From Sialis fuliginosa (Eukaryota; Arthropoda; Insecta; Megaloptera; Sialidae), in NCBI GenBank assembly GCA_961205875.1, contig OY540818.1, positions 19,008,761-19,072,760 on the forward strand: a stretch of DNA of 64,000 nucleotides, read 5' to 3'. The translations under genes and the position numbers were made by a program. How positions within the stretch are numbered: the stretch's first letter is position 1; every line of letters begins with the position of its first letter. Positions 10,107 through 21,010 of this stretch are shown in pieces. The notes beneath the pieces are model-generated. The model did no database searches. It saw only the letters and a list, made by a program, of their open reading frames with translations, and was not told the DNA's origin.

Positions 10107-10970
10107 CAATAACATCTCAATTAATAGAAAATACTGTTTTCACCTCAATTTGCAAATATTTCAATAAGTTATTACTAAAACTTTTTCCTGAAACCATAAT
10201 GAAGTGATCATAATTGCAATAAGTCTAATAACCGAAATAATTTTAACTAGGAAAAAAAAATCTCTTTTTGTGGTGCCCCCTCTATAGGGGCCTAATGTGC
10301 CTTATTATAAATACATCACTGCCCAGAGTACTATGTCACCAATCTTTGTGTATTCATTTACAAGAATTCCTGAGCTAAATGCTACCTATAGCGCACTATC
10401 AACAATTCGTCACAGAATTAAACAATAGCTTATAGCTATCATATATTACCTACAATTTAATAATTATTGAAATTCTTCCACAACACGCTATAGCCAAACA
10501 ACCACTTATAATACATAGAATGCAACGCCCGCGGTGGCAAATAGCCACTGCACGCATTCCTTGAACTTTGCAACAATACCCCCCCCCCTCCCCCCCCATT
10601 ACCTAACATATACACACCTATAAATCAACAGCGCAACTATAGGTTATATGATTCTTGTTTTGTCCGATGCTAGAATAGATAAAGCAGCAGGCAGGAAAGT
10701 TGAACTGTTTCGCAGTGAAATGCTCTGAATAGAATGCATATATATGGATTTAACTAAATATGGTATTGTTTGGGTTTGGTTATTAAATGGTGAAAGTTTT
10801 TGATTTAAGTATATTTTTGTATTGGTCATTTTTAGAATTTAATTTATAATTTGAAGTAGCGTATAGCAAACTCGTTGTAATATCCGGTATTATAAAGAAT
10901 TTGCTCTGAAGCAAGCTAACGTTATCTGTGGAGTAGTGATATATATTTATTTTTTATATATTTATATAGT
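10107..10970. other. No gene seen; C-rich tract and low-complexity DNA
   Basis: The interval holds a C-rich tract near 10578-10598 and generic AT-rich DNA. The segment around 10880 (ATATCCGGTATTATAAAG) resembles the terminus of the MITE at 34828-35159, but only a single end is visible. The minus-strand frame 10644-10829 has no family features. Confidence 0.4.
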
Positions 10971-11738
10971 AACTAAATTATTCTACGTCTTATTTTCTTG
11001 TATTTTAGTCGATATTTGTATGACGAGTTGAAGTTCACTGCTGGAAATTTCACTAAAAAATTTCGAATTTTTGATTTCGTTAAAAGTATGTTTATTGTAT
11101 AGAAAATGACGTGAAAAGTTGTTTGTTTCAAACCGCAGGTCTGTATCTCAAATCGTTCTCGAGATATAGCCTCTCAAAGTTTTAGTTTTTTTTAATTTTT
11201 GGAGAAAAAAGGCCATAACTTTTGAACGCGTGGTCGGAATTGATTTTAGTTGACGGATTTGAAATCAGCGTGTCAAAATCTATATAATGACATGTATAAT
11301 ACTTTAAAACTCGGAAGAAAAAAAATTCGTGAAAAATCGAAAAAATTTAAAGGGGTATACCTTAAAAAAATGTCGATTTTTCATCAAAATTTTTTTGTCG
11401 GATTTTAAAGTATTATACATGTCATTATATAGATTTTGACACGCTGATTTCAAATCCGTCAACTAAAATCAATTCCGACCACGTGTTCAAAAGTTATGGT
11501 GTTTTTTCTCCAAAAATTTGAAAAAACTCAAACTTTGAGAGGCTATATCTCGAGAACGGTTTGAGATACAGACCTGCGGTTTGAAACAAACAACTTTTCA
11601 CGTCATTTTCTATACAATAAACATACTTTTAACGAAATCAAAAATTCTAAATTTTTTGGTGAAATTTCCTGCAGTGAACTTCAACTCGTAATACAAATAC
11701 GACTAAAATACAAGAAAATAAGAAGTAGAATCATTTAG
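10971..11738. mobile_element. Near-perfect 0.77-kb palindromic element, copy 1
   Basis: Two arms of roughly 370 bp face each other around a centre near 11355. The outer part runs from CTAAATTATTCTACGTC to its complement ending ATTTAG at 11738. The arms share long blocks such as ACATGTATAATACTTTAAAA and GGCCATAACTTTTGAAC with their complements. Further copies lie at 21011-21767 and 55392-56149. There is no coding potential. A transcript in either direction would fold into a long hairpin RNA. Confidence 0.93.
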
Positions 11739-12121
11739 ATACTATATAAATTTATTTAAAAAAGTAAAAACTTGAACTAAAACTGTTTCATAACTAGTTT
11801 TTTTTTGTTAATAGGAGAAGAAAGATTTACAAAATATGCTTCCCTTTTAAAAATTTCACACCTCGCCACTGATTTGATTATTGCCATTACTGTGGGGTAG
11901 TAAATATAAATGACAGCCCACTGACAGTTGTAATCATTGATATATTTTATATGAATAACATTGATGGAAGTTGAAATCAGTGATAAGATTTTATGCTTAA
12001 AATTACATTCTCGATTTACAACTAGTTGTAAATCATTCTGTATATTACATCTGCGAACAAATTTTTCTCTCAATAATAAAGTATTTCGAATGTTTAATAT
12101 AAATATGTAATTAACGGGTAC
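11739..12121. other. No gene seen
   Basis: The minus-strand frame 11777-12073 (98 codons) has no recognisable motif and an AT-driven amino-acid composition. I treat it as chance. Confidence 0.4.
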
Positions 12122-12129
12122 AATGTACC

Positions 12130-12528
12130 CAGGCCCGGATTTACCATGCAGGCAGAGTAGGCAGCTGCCTAGGGCGGCAAATTTTGGTGGAAACTTTGAA
12201 AACTTATTATATTCGTGGGAATTGAATTTGATTTTGATTCCATTATCGATGAGTTTGCCATCCGAAAATCGAGACGTAAAAATTTCAACCCATAAGCAAT
12301 AATTTCTCTATACATGTAACTTAAGCATGACTAAAAAAAAAAAGTCTTCAGTTTTTATGTTTCCTAATGGAATATATTATAATTATAAAATTTGAAACTA
12401 ACGCAACCAAAAAAAAGATCCTGAGTTTTATATTTTCACATCTATGACTTAAACTGTTAGTTTCGAGGAGGAGGGGGGGGCAATTTTCGCAACTGCCTAG
12501 GGGCGGCAAATTTCTAAATCCGGGCCTG
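12130..12528. mobile_element. Complete hAT MITE with perfect 8-bp target duplication
   Basis: Ends are CAGGCCCGGATTTA and TAAATCCGGGCCTG. The 8-bp duplication AATGTACC lies at 12122-12129 and 12529-12536. Subterminal CTGCCTAGGGCGGCAAATTT blocks occur at both ends in opposite orientation. The element is 399 bp and non-coding. CAG-type ends with 8-bp duplications define hAT elements. The interior contains a G-rich run and no transposase sequence. Confidence 0.95.
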
Positions 12529-12880
12529 AATGTACCCCTTCTAAATTCTTCATCAACAAACACGCCCAATATGACTTAAACAATAAATTATCCGATTCAT
12601 ATCCATGCATTACCCGGACTAATTGTATTCAGTAATTCTCCCCTCCGGAATGAGCTCCGGAGCGACGTCCTTGGTTGCGCTGGCCATGTGTCATCTTCAG
12701 ACAATAGCAGGTCAAGGCGCTTTGTCTCATTGTTTCATGATTTAATTTGTTAAATCAATACTTTTAACTAGGGTGACAACAGTTTTGTTACATAATTCTA
12801 ACAGATTTATACTTACTGTTACCTTTATTAATACTTAAACTAAAATTATACACCTTAACCACAATAAAACAATGTCACTC

Positions 12881-12916
12881 GACACGTGTTTCGACTTCAC
12901 AAGAAGTCCTCATCAG
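12881..12916 (-). ncRNA. Hammerhead-ribozyme-like motif, Penelope-type
   Basis: Read on the minus strand: CTGATGAG, a stem GACTTC-TTGT-GAAGTC, then GAAA followed by the palindrome CACGTG and GTC before the would-be cleavage site. This is the order of the hammerhead core (CUGAUGA, stem II, GAAA, stem III, NUH). A stem III of only a few pairs with no loop is known from Penelope-like retroelement ribozymes that act as dimers. Stem I is weak: only about two pairs form next to the core. No reverse transcriptase is seen nearby, so this may be an orphan relic. Confidence 0.45.
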
Positions 12917-13093
12917 GATCCTAACAGTTCAGTCTGGAATTTTAGTACTATCAAAAAGTTACGCTCATAATACCATAGTAAAATATCGAAAATAATTGCG
13001 TTGCTACAGAGAATTTTTGATCAAGTCTATACCCAAAGCCGTCTATACAGATTATTATAAACACAATCATACTATGAATATATTTTCTTTATT

Positions 13094-13355
13094 TTATGAC
13101 TAAACGCTTCGACAGATTTTGATAAAAAACTACCAAACATTAAAGGGTTATTATTCTGATATGTGATAAAAAATTTAAAATGTTTGACCGTTTTGTTTTT
13201 GAAATATAATTAAATTTCAAATACGATACGGTCAATCATTTTGTTTTTTAAATACAAGGTCAATCATTTGGAATTTTTTATCACATATCAGAATAATAAA
13301 CCTTTACTATTTGATGGTTTTTTTTATCAAAATCTGTCAAAGTTTTGAGTCATGA
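13094..13355. repeat. 262-bp palindromic repeat
   Basis: The left arm (GACAGATTTTGATAAAAAAC at 13111, then TTCTGATATGTGATAAAAAA) and right arm (TTTTTTATCACATATCAGAA, then TTTTATCAAAATCTGTC) are inverted copies around a spacer near 13190-13260. Outer similarity extends to ATGACT and AGTCAT. It is probably a foldback MITE; no target duplication is clear. Confidence 0.75.
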
Positions 13356-15086
13356 GAATGGACATAATACGAACTTGATATAGTGGATACGTACAAAAGT
13401 GGCAACTTTGATGACAATTACATATCTCGAGTTTAAAACGGTCGATCTTTTTAAAAATTCACGTTTGGATAGATATCATTATTCTTTTTATGCCCTGATT
13501 TTTTTAAAAATTCTATCGAAATGACGATTGCACGAGAACTACCTTAAGTGACTAGAAACCACAGTTTCTCCGTTTTTCCAGTAGTAGTTTATTAAATACT
13601 ATTTTACTTATAAATATGTAAGTTCTGATCTAAAACTTCCATAGCTAGAAAGAATAATGTTAAAGAAAAGGAAGTAAAAATCTATATGTTATTAATTTTT
13701 TAACATTAATTTTAAAGATAATATAGTAAAAATTTAGTTCCATATTTGAGATAAAAATTGTGAAACGTTATGTATTAGTTTCATGAAGGAATTTTCGTAG
13801 AATTTGTGTCTCTTTTCTTGGCTACATTCCCGGAATACTGAATTTTATTGATTGCTTTAAATCCGAACCCATTTTGAATGATAACCATATTTATAGCTAT
13901 AGACATTCTTGGAAAATTTGTCAATTTTTTTTATACATAACTGATAACAAATTTTTTACCCTATGTATGATTTGTAAATATTATTTAAAAAATATTTAGA
14001 TATTTCACATATTTTATAAAGACTTTGAATGTAAATATTAAATTATTTTAAACTATTTGGTAGCTGTAGGTTTATAGATTACAGAAAATTAAATTATTTA
14101 TCAAAATTTAATGAATGTTTAGTTTTAAAATTTTCTATAGTTTTTTTTAGATACAACGCAAAAAATATTTTTTTTTGTAAGTGATTTGTTTTAATATACA
14201 AAATCTAAGGATTTAGGACTGCACGCCAGACGAGACTGTTTAAAATTTTGACGAGACGATATTAACTTTATTTTATTATTTTAAAAAATTATCAAAAATA
14301 AGTAAAAACATACTATTTGATATTAAATCTTTAAATAAATAATTAAATATCCCCCATTATTATTGGACATTAAACATTATAAAATGGACCGACTTTTTAT
14401 CAAAAATATTCTCTCCACTTTCAGAATATACCCTCTTTCCCCCACTCTCTTAAAATTTCAAGATAGCAACAGAAAACAATAAATAAAATAATCTTCGATG
14501 ATATATTAAATTCGAGAAAATCGAACAGAAATTTTCATTTAAATTTATCATAGATGACAAACACAACTATCTACTTTATGTATCCATAGATAATATAAAA
14601 GCAGAAACATTTCCAATATAATATTCACACCTTTATATTGGTACACATGTAATACAAACAGTTTGAAAAGTAACAGCTAAAATAATATAAAAATTCACCT
14701 ATTATTCTAATTATTATTGCCTCTATTGTTACAAATTAAAGTGAAAAATAGTGTATAGTTAAACCTTTTTTTTTGGGGGGGGGGGGGGGGAGTTAGGAAT
14801 TTTTATTAACTTAAATATCGAAATAACATTTTATAAATAACTAAGGCATATTGCAATTGCAACATTATCAAAAAACGATCTCGTAAGTTTGAACGACTCT
14901 CGTTCCAGAACTATTAGTTTTAGATAAATACCGGAAATAACTTTCTTATAGGAAATTTAACTATCTGTAAGATTGCTTCTTTTCATTTTTGCTCAATCTT
15001 ACATCGTTCTCGATTCATCGACGATTTAAGCAGTGCTCAATTTTTTCGAATTTTTTTTATTATCTTATTTTTCAAATTTCCACCCT
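13356..15086. other. No gene seen
   Basis: AT-rich DNA with scattered poly-A/T. A 16-nt G run stands at 14775-14790. A short segment at 14220-14260 (ACGAGACTG, ACGAGACG) resembles decayed CACGAGACGAGAC-type DNA seen at 33165-33220 and 57050. No coding signature. Confidence 0.45.
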
Positions 15087-15131
15087 GTATATATATATGT
15101 GTGTGAGTGTGTGTGTGTGTGGGGGGGGGGG
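15087..15131 (+). repeat. TA/TG microsatellite ending in a G run
   Basis: A (TA)n stretch passes into (TG)n with one interruption and ends in 11 consecutive G residues at 15121-15131. The small open frame across it (14989-15249) is not considered coding. Confidence 0.95.
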
Positions 15132-15509
15132 TGAATGGCGTGTAAAGAATGGAGAGACGGACAATTGTTTTAACCAGACACAATCGATTGTGTGTCCCCG
15201 CGCTTTACGTAATTTCATTAGTTTGACTCATGTGTTCGAAATATTATGAATATTTGAAATTCCTCACCGTTCTGTGCGTCATAAATCTAACTGCTCCTTT
15301 GTCCGGGAGGCTGCGCGGGCGTCTCTGGACGTGGGATAGCATTGTTGTACAACTATATTACCTAAAATTTAAAAAAAAATTATATACATATCACAAACTG
15401 AGATGAAAAAAATAATTTGTTTCGATAAAATTAAAATTTAGGTATTTCAAAAAGTGCCTCTCTTTTAAAAACCTTCTCTGAAGTTAGATCGAATACAATA
15501 TGTATGCGT

Positions 15510-15986
15510 TAAGATACTGGCACCAGTCTTGGTCGCTTTAAGACAAGGTACGCCTATTATTTTTTGGGATTATTGGGCTTCTTATTTTTTTAACTAATGA
15601 AATTTTATTTACCAAAGTTCACATTTTATTTTGTTTATGTTTTTTCTCCAGTAATGATTACAAAATGATAAGTACTACGACACAAAAGTAACAAAATAAA
15701 GAATCGTAAAATTTGAAACAATGTAAAGCAGTTGCTATGATAATATAATAATTAATAAATAAATTGTACATATAAATACTTTAAATGTCCACCATTTTGA
15801 AACCTATTGGCCAATTGTCATCAAATCACGCTGTAAGACCGTTAAATGTATATAATATGTAGATTAATATTCAGAAATGATAGTAATCAAATATCAACAA
15901 ATATTTCTAATTTAGTACATTTAATTAAACAAGAATCCAACACTGGGGTATGAATGGTATGATCCAAGACTGGTGCCAGTACCTTA
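15510..15986. mobile_element. MITE, GGTACTGGCACCAGT family, copy 1
   Basis: The left end reads TAAGATACTGGCACCAGTCT and the right end CCAAGACTGGTGCCAGTACC followed by TTA. Both ends carry a TA consistent with a Tc1/mariner-type target. The interior matches copies at 42601-43148 and 59855-60347 closely (GATAAGTACTACGACA, GTAAAGCAGTTGCTATGATA). A truncated inverted copy is at 18543-18782. No transposase remains. Confidence 0.9.
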
Positions 15987-16249
15987 TTTGTAATTTAAAG
16001 AAAATAAAGATTCATAAAGAAATATTGATTTCATCTAGTAATTAATTAAAATTAGCTGACAAATACAAGAGGATGTTGCTGTAAAAATCTTTTGCAAAAT
16101 TAATATTTATTACAACGAAAACATTTTAGTTTGTATTGATTTATTAAAATGGTCGCCAACGGGATGATCAGTGATCAGTTCAATAGATAAATAATTAATG
16201 TGGCGTCTGTCAATTAGCAAACTTATTTAATCGAATTAAACTGTGGGGA

Positions 16250-16576
16250 CAGAGGCGGATTAAATGTCGAGAGCGCCCTAGGCAAACACCTCATCGGCGT
16301 CCCTCCCTTCCACTGTTACGTAACTTTCCAATCCATATTAAATATAACAATGAAAATTTCCGAAATTCAAATATTTTCTTATTGTTGCGTCTATATTTTG
16401 TTTGTTGAAAATTATCATCTTTTTGTGCACACAAGAATCTTTTTTATATTGTGTAAGTAGGTGCATAGGTACTTACTGACACAATTATTTTTTTGTTATT
16501 TTTCAAAAATTTCGCCCCTTTGTAACCTCGCGCCCTAGGCACGTGCCTAGTTTGCCTTATGGGTAATCCGCCTCTG
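16250..16576. mobile_element. hAT MITE with 7-of-8 target duplication
   Basis: Ends are CAGAGGCGGATTA and TAATCCGCCTCTG. Flanks are TGTGGGGA (16242-16249) and TGAGGGGA (16577-16584), one mismatch in eight. Subterminal CGCCCTAGGCA blocks occur near both ends. It is 327 bp with no coding content. The family differs from the element at 12130 but has the same hAT organisation. Confidence 0.9.
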
Positions 16577-16591
16577 TGAGGGGATGATTAA

Positions 16592-16642
16592 GCTGAGGCC
16601 CTAAGCAACTGCTTATTTTGCTCATGGATAAATCCGGCCCTG
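16592..16642 (-). mobile_element. Solitary hAT terminus
   Basis: Read on the minus strand it starts CAGGGCCGGATTTATCC and continues into an AAGCAGTTGCTTAGGGCC subterminal block. No partner end lies nearby. It abuts the MITE at 16250-16576, so the other half may have been lost by that insertion or by deletion. Confidence 0.7.
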
Positions 16643-17724
16643 TACACGAAGGAAAATTGTCATAAAAATGTAGATTGATGAAAAAAAAAAAAAAAATTAA
16701 AATTTTTAAGATGAATTTCTGGAAAAACTCACTCAAAACAAATGATGCACTGTTTCAAATTGGTACCGGCAAAATTTCTTAAAAGTGGGGGGGGGGAAGT
16801 TTATTTAATACAAGATTGTATCAATTTACTTGTTCCCTTGAAATGAAAAAATCAAGTGAAAATTTTTAAATCAGAAAATAATTTTTTTCTGCTTTCAGAA
16901 ATGATCAAATAGCTTCCCCTATCCTTTGGATATAACCAGGAAGTAAAATTATATAAAAATATATAATATATTGAAGAAAAAGGATGCTCCTATAGTATGT
17001 GTAAACAAAACAAGTAATACAGAATATATTTAATAATAATAGAATGTTCTTGAATACGCTAAAGTGCTCATTTGGGATTTACAAAGTCGGAAGTTGTTAA
17101 CAATGAATGTTTTATAAGCAAAAATTCACGTCGAACTAGGACATGTACGATACAATTTCATTTCCTACGCATTTATACAATGAATCTTGCCTCGAAGACT
17201 GTAAGAAGCGTTCAGAAATGAAACGACTAAAGTTTTTTGTTTTTTTTTTTAGCCAGGACTCCCTTTTTTTATTTCTCATTCTTTGTTTTTTTTTTTAACT
17301 TTTTTTAAGTTGTTAAACTTTTTTTTTTTTTTGCTTTTCCCGTCACCTACTTTTTTTTTATTGTCTAAATACGGGGACAGGATTGTGAAGTTGCCTCTGG
17401 TCCGCTCAGGGCAGGTTATACAAACAGTATGGCCATAATTCAGGGTAATACACTGGGTACCTTTTTTCTGTGAACACCCGTGTCACTTCAATTGAACCTT
17501 TATATGCACCAAATTAATTTAAAATTCCTATCAGATAATTCATTAAAGGAATCACGGAGTAAACCGTTCATAGGGTGAAGTACATTATGTCCACTCCTTG
17601 CATAATTTCTTCTAAATTAATTCATCGACAGATTTAAGTGAACAGTTTATATGCTGTACGTCGACGGTTATGGCTTCCAGACATTTAGCATGTGCTGTTA
17701 TATAGTATATACATACTATAAAAT
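16643..17724. other. No gene seen; long T-rich tract
   Basis: Positions 17230-17363 are dominated by T runs of 7-15 nt broken by short GC-containing words. A poly-A run lies at 16681-16697 and a G run at 16786-16796. No open frame of interest. Confidence 0.5.
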
Positions 17725-18284
17725 GTACACTACAGCTCAAAAGTATTTGCCAACCAATGTTGTCGAAACGGTACTAAAAGATACTTACTGCGTTAAAATG
17801 CATGGGATTAAAATTAAAATTTGTTGACACAGTTTAAAAGAGTATAGTAATGTTTTCTTTTAGATTCCAATTTCGATTATTTTCAACAAAATTATTTAAC
17901 ACTAACAAGGGGAGATTACGATGCAAGGATGGGGGATTTCAGTCAGCTTTTGGGAGGGGAAACTAGGGTAAAAATAAAAATATAATTGTCCTAGAATTCA
18001 ATCTCATGAGCATTATTAATAAAGATATATACCAATTTTGAAAATTGTTATTATATGGTCGAGCGGTTAATGTGCTAGCTTTTAAAGTTAAAACTAAATA
18101 TATCAACAGTGAATTAATAACTTTTTCAGACATTTAAAAACCCCAAGTGATGAGCACATAGACAAATAAAAATTTTAGTTTTTTTTTAGATATATTTATA
18201 AATTGACAATTTATATTTTAAATTTAATTTATATACAAATACATTGTATTTTAGGTATGACAAATACTTTTGAGCGGTAGTGTA
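17725..18284. mobile_element. Tc1/mariner-like MITE with TA target
   Basis: The left end is TACACTACAGCTCAAAAGTA and the right end is its near complement TACTTTTGAGCGGTAGTGTA. The inner TIR continues through TTTGCCA / TGACAAA. About 560 bp. The CTCAAAAGTATTTG terminus resembles Tc1-like ends. The interior shows no recognisable transposase, so it is a deleted or non-autonomous copy. Confidence 0.85.
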
Positions 18285-18542
18285 TATTGTATATTATACT
18301 ACATACCTATATATATATACACGTGGTATCACCGAGTGTAATTTATATCAATTTTAGTACTATAGTATTTAATGGTATTAATAATATGTAAATCACTCCA
18401 AGCTTAAGTAAAACGCCGAGCTTGTTAGTGTTTTCGTACAAATAAATAATGATATTTAGTACTTAACGTTCAAATAATTAAGAATAATTTTCGTCGACTA
18501 TAAAATTTTGCTTTATAAAATTTTTGTGGAAATATTTAGCAA

Positions 18543-18782
18543 GTGTTCATTACTGGTTTTACGTTGTTGATTACCGGAGAAAAGCATATACAAAATAAAA
18601 GGTTATAATTTAAGAAACAAACTACATAATATATTCGGATTTTGGTAATTAAATTGATTAAATAAAGAGTTACTTGTTTTATTAGTAAAATGAGTTCATG
18701 AGAATTACAAAAAATAAGCCCGTCAATCAGAAAAACAGTAAACCTTGCTCTTATAGCGGTCATAACTGGTGCCAGTACCTTA
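18543..18782 (-). mobile_element. Truncated MITE, GGTACTGGCACCAGT family
   Basis: Read on the minus strand it starts TAAGGTACTGGCACCAGTTA and follows the family consensus through the AGTAACTCTTTATTTAATC block and the GGTAATCAA segment, then stops near 18543. The distal half seen in copies at 15510 and 42601 is missing. It immediately precedes the element at 18785. Confidence 0.8.
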
Positions 18783-18784
18783 TG

Positions 18785-19182
18785 CAGGTAGTCCTCGACT
18801 TACGCGATTTGAAAAAAAATTTCGCGGCTCTTTGTATCCCTCAGGGCTTCGAACCGGAACTGAAAAAACCGAAAAAACCGTTATTTTTTGATGGAACGAA
18901 AACCGGAACAGAACCGAAATCAAAATATCGGTTTTTACGGTTCAGTACATGTTCAAATACGCGCGTTAACATGATCTTATTTCCCACTTCAATTGTCGTT
19001 CGGACTATCATACAAGTACCATAAAATATTCTAAATTATAGGGAATTTATATATTTTTTAAGTTTTATTTACTATTTTAAACATTTTTCTTTGCTGCGTT
19101 CACTTATTTTACACGATTCTTCGACTTACTTACATGAAAACCTTTGGAACGAATTAATCATGTTAGTTGAGGACTTACTATA
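18785..19182. mobile_element. Element with AGTCCTCGACTTACG ends, split by a hAT fragment
   Basis: The left end reads CAGGTAGTCCTCGACTTACG. The right end is its diverged complement, GTTAGTTGAGGACTTACTAT. An ACTTATTTTACACGATTCTTCG block near the right end belongs to the same element. A hAT fragment (18842-about 19046) sits inside, so this is a nested insertion. The superfamily is uncertain; the end sequence resembles pogo/Tigger-type MITEs. Confidence 0.6.
18842..19046 (+). mobile_element. hAT fragment rich in CCGGAAC/CCGAAA motifs
   Basis: It begins CAGGGCTTCGAACCGGAACT and has repeated ACCGGAACAGAACCGAAA motifs, then TATCGGTTTTTACGGTTCAG. The same sequence occurs at 46048-46260. CAGGG-starting ends with CGGAACCG repeats are typical of an insect hAT non-autonomous group. 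Its right terminus is not identifiable. Confidence 0.7.
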
Positions 19183-20000
19183 GTACATCGGAATATATAT
19201 TACCTAATAGAGAAATAAGAAATGAGAATGTTTGTTTGTCTGTATGTGTAAAACAGAAGATTGGTAAAAACAAAACCTTTCCCATCTAGTATTTTAGTTG
19301 TTTCAACAACGGAGAGCAATTCAATCCCCCAATGTCTACAGCACAAGGTCTCTTCTCTATTACAGCGGCTCTGACCTATATGTTAGTCTCTCTGTCATAT
19401 GTCAAAGTCATCATGAAAACAGACGTCCGATTTATTCCCCACATCTCAGTGCTTGCTCCTTTCATTTTTTTATACTAGTACCCATTTAAATGACTAATGA
19501 ATCTTAAGAATATATAAATTACTCTTAATGGCGAAAGCATAGGCGCTAGCGTGAGGGTGCAAAGGGATGCACTTGCACAAATATTAATCCGTACTAATAT
19601 TATAAACTAGCTGGTAAACTTTTTTCCGACTTGATTTACTATTATCGTCACTGCTTATTTCTTATGTTACTTAACGTTACAAAATATATAGAATTGAGAC
19701 CACGTAATATAAAATTAGATTAGATTGTATTTATACATATATTTTATTTAGGACATAGTCGCCTTATAATAGAATATAAGTAATTGGTTTATCTTTAGAA
19801 CAAATTCTAAGAAATTATTTAAATGGAAATTAAAAGATAAAGTTGTTTATAATTCGTTTTAAAAAGAATTTAAACAAATACTCTTTTTTCACTGGAATTA
19901 ATTAAAGAAAGAATTGGGTTACTTTGATAAAGTAAACTTAATATCTTTTAAGTCTTAATTCTATTTTAATATTTCTCACAATCATTATAATATATTGACT
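19183..20000. other. No gene seen
   Basis: Unassigned AT-rich DNA. Around 19590-19615 the word GTACTAATATTATAAAC resembles the start of insect Helitron-like non-autonomous elements, as at 46605-46631 (reverse). The open frame 19298-19489 is not convincing. Confidence 0.35.
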
Positions 20001-20370
20001 AATTGATTTCAATATAATTTATAAAATATTTTTAAGTAGAAAGGAAGAAGACATAGTCGAGATTGGATACGATATCCCCCCCCCCCTCTTCTTCAAACAC
20101 AAAATTAAGATTGATACAAAATAAAAATATATAAAAATAATGTGTTTTGTAAAATGGACCAGCCATTAATTTATATGGATTAATTAATTGATTTCAATAT
20201 AATTTATAAAATACTTTTAAGTAGAAAGGAATAAAACATAGTCGAGATTGGATACGATATCCCCCCCCCTACTCCTCCTTAAACACAAAATTAAGATTGA
20301 TACAAAATAAAAATATATAAAAATAATGTGTTTTGTAAAATCGACCATACACATTAATTTATACGGATTA
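20001..20370 (+). repeat. Tandem duplication, 185-bp period, two units
   Basis: Positions 20001-20185 and 20186-20370 are close copies. They share ATTGATTTCAATATAATTTA, GTCGAGATTGGATACGATAT, a C run of 9-11 nt, and ATTAAGATTGATACAAAAT. The period of 185 bp is close to the two long satellites in the window but the sequence is unrelated to them. Confidence 0.9.
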
Positions 20371-20828
20371 TTGTTTGCTATCAAATATTAACGCCTGTGT
20401 TAATGCCCGCCAATACACCTCTAACAAAATTCGTAGCGGTTGGTGCGGTGGCCGTGATCATTAATAAAATTTCGGTCGGAGTGTTTAACTCAATCCTGTT
20501 GATTTCAGCTGTTTCCAGGGGTGCATTTATCAAAATTAAAAAAAAAAGTTAACATGTGTTCCATGGGACTTTCTTATACTAATACAGTGTGTATCTTAGT
20601 ATATAAATATGCAAAAATATGCAAATTTTAAAGAAATCAACTTTCTCTACAACTTTTATTATACAGTTGGATTCCTATAAGTTCGAACTATTTAAGTTCG
20701 AGTTCCCGTATATCGGAGGAGAAGTTTTTTCCCTTACTCCTTACTGTCTTTGAGTGATGCCTAGTACACTTTGCAATACTGAGCATGAGCAAACTACGCG
20801 TAAATGTTGAGAAAATAATTATTCAAAT
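20371..20828. other. No gene seen; single pogo-like end
   Basis: Near 20660-20705 the sequence CAGTTGGATTCCTATAAGTT followed by TTAAGTTCGAG resembles a pogo/Tigger terminus without a partner. Around 20563 a CATGGGACTTTCTTATAC segment is shared with the 60-bp repeat at 36351-36470. Confidence 0.35.
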
Positions 20829-21010
20829 CAGTGGCGAAGCGTTCATGGAAGCAGTGCTTCCCTTTCTTTATGGGTAAATTAATACAAATCTGTGTTTTCA
20901 GTTAATAAATAATATAAAAATATTATTAGAATATTCATCTTTATGCGCAACCCAAACATTTATAGCATTTAATATTAATTTATACGTTCAATTATAAAAC
21001 TATAATACCT
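20829..21010 (+). mobile_element. hAT-like 5' end joined to palindrome copy 2
   Basis: It starts CAGTGGCGAAGCGTTCATGG and continues GAAGCAGTGCTTCCC and a 130-bp AT-rich stretch. The same stretch, start included, is found at 54866-55047, again directly before a palindrome arm. This shows that the hAT-like end and the palindrome were duplicated together as one unit. Confidence 0.75.

Noticed and set aside
11777..12073. 98-codon minus-strand frame
   Set aside because: Composition follows the AT-rich DNA, it has no domain signature, and it lies between two mobile elements.
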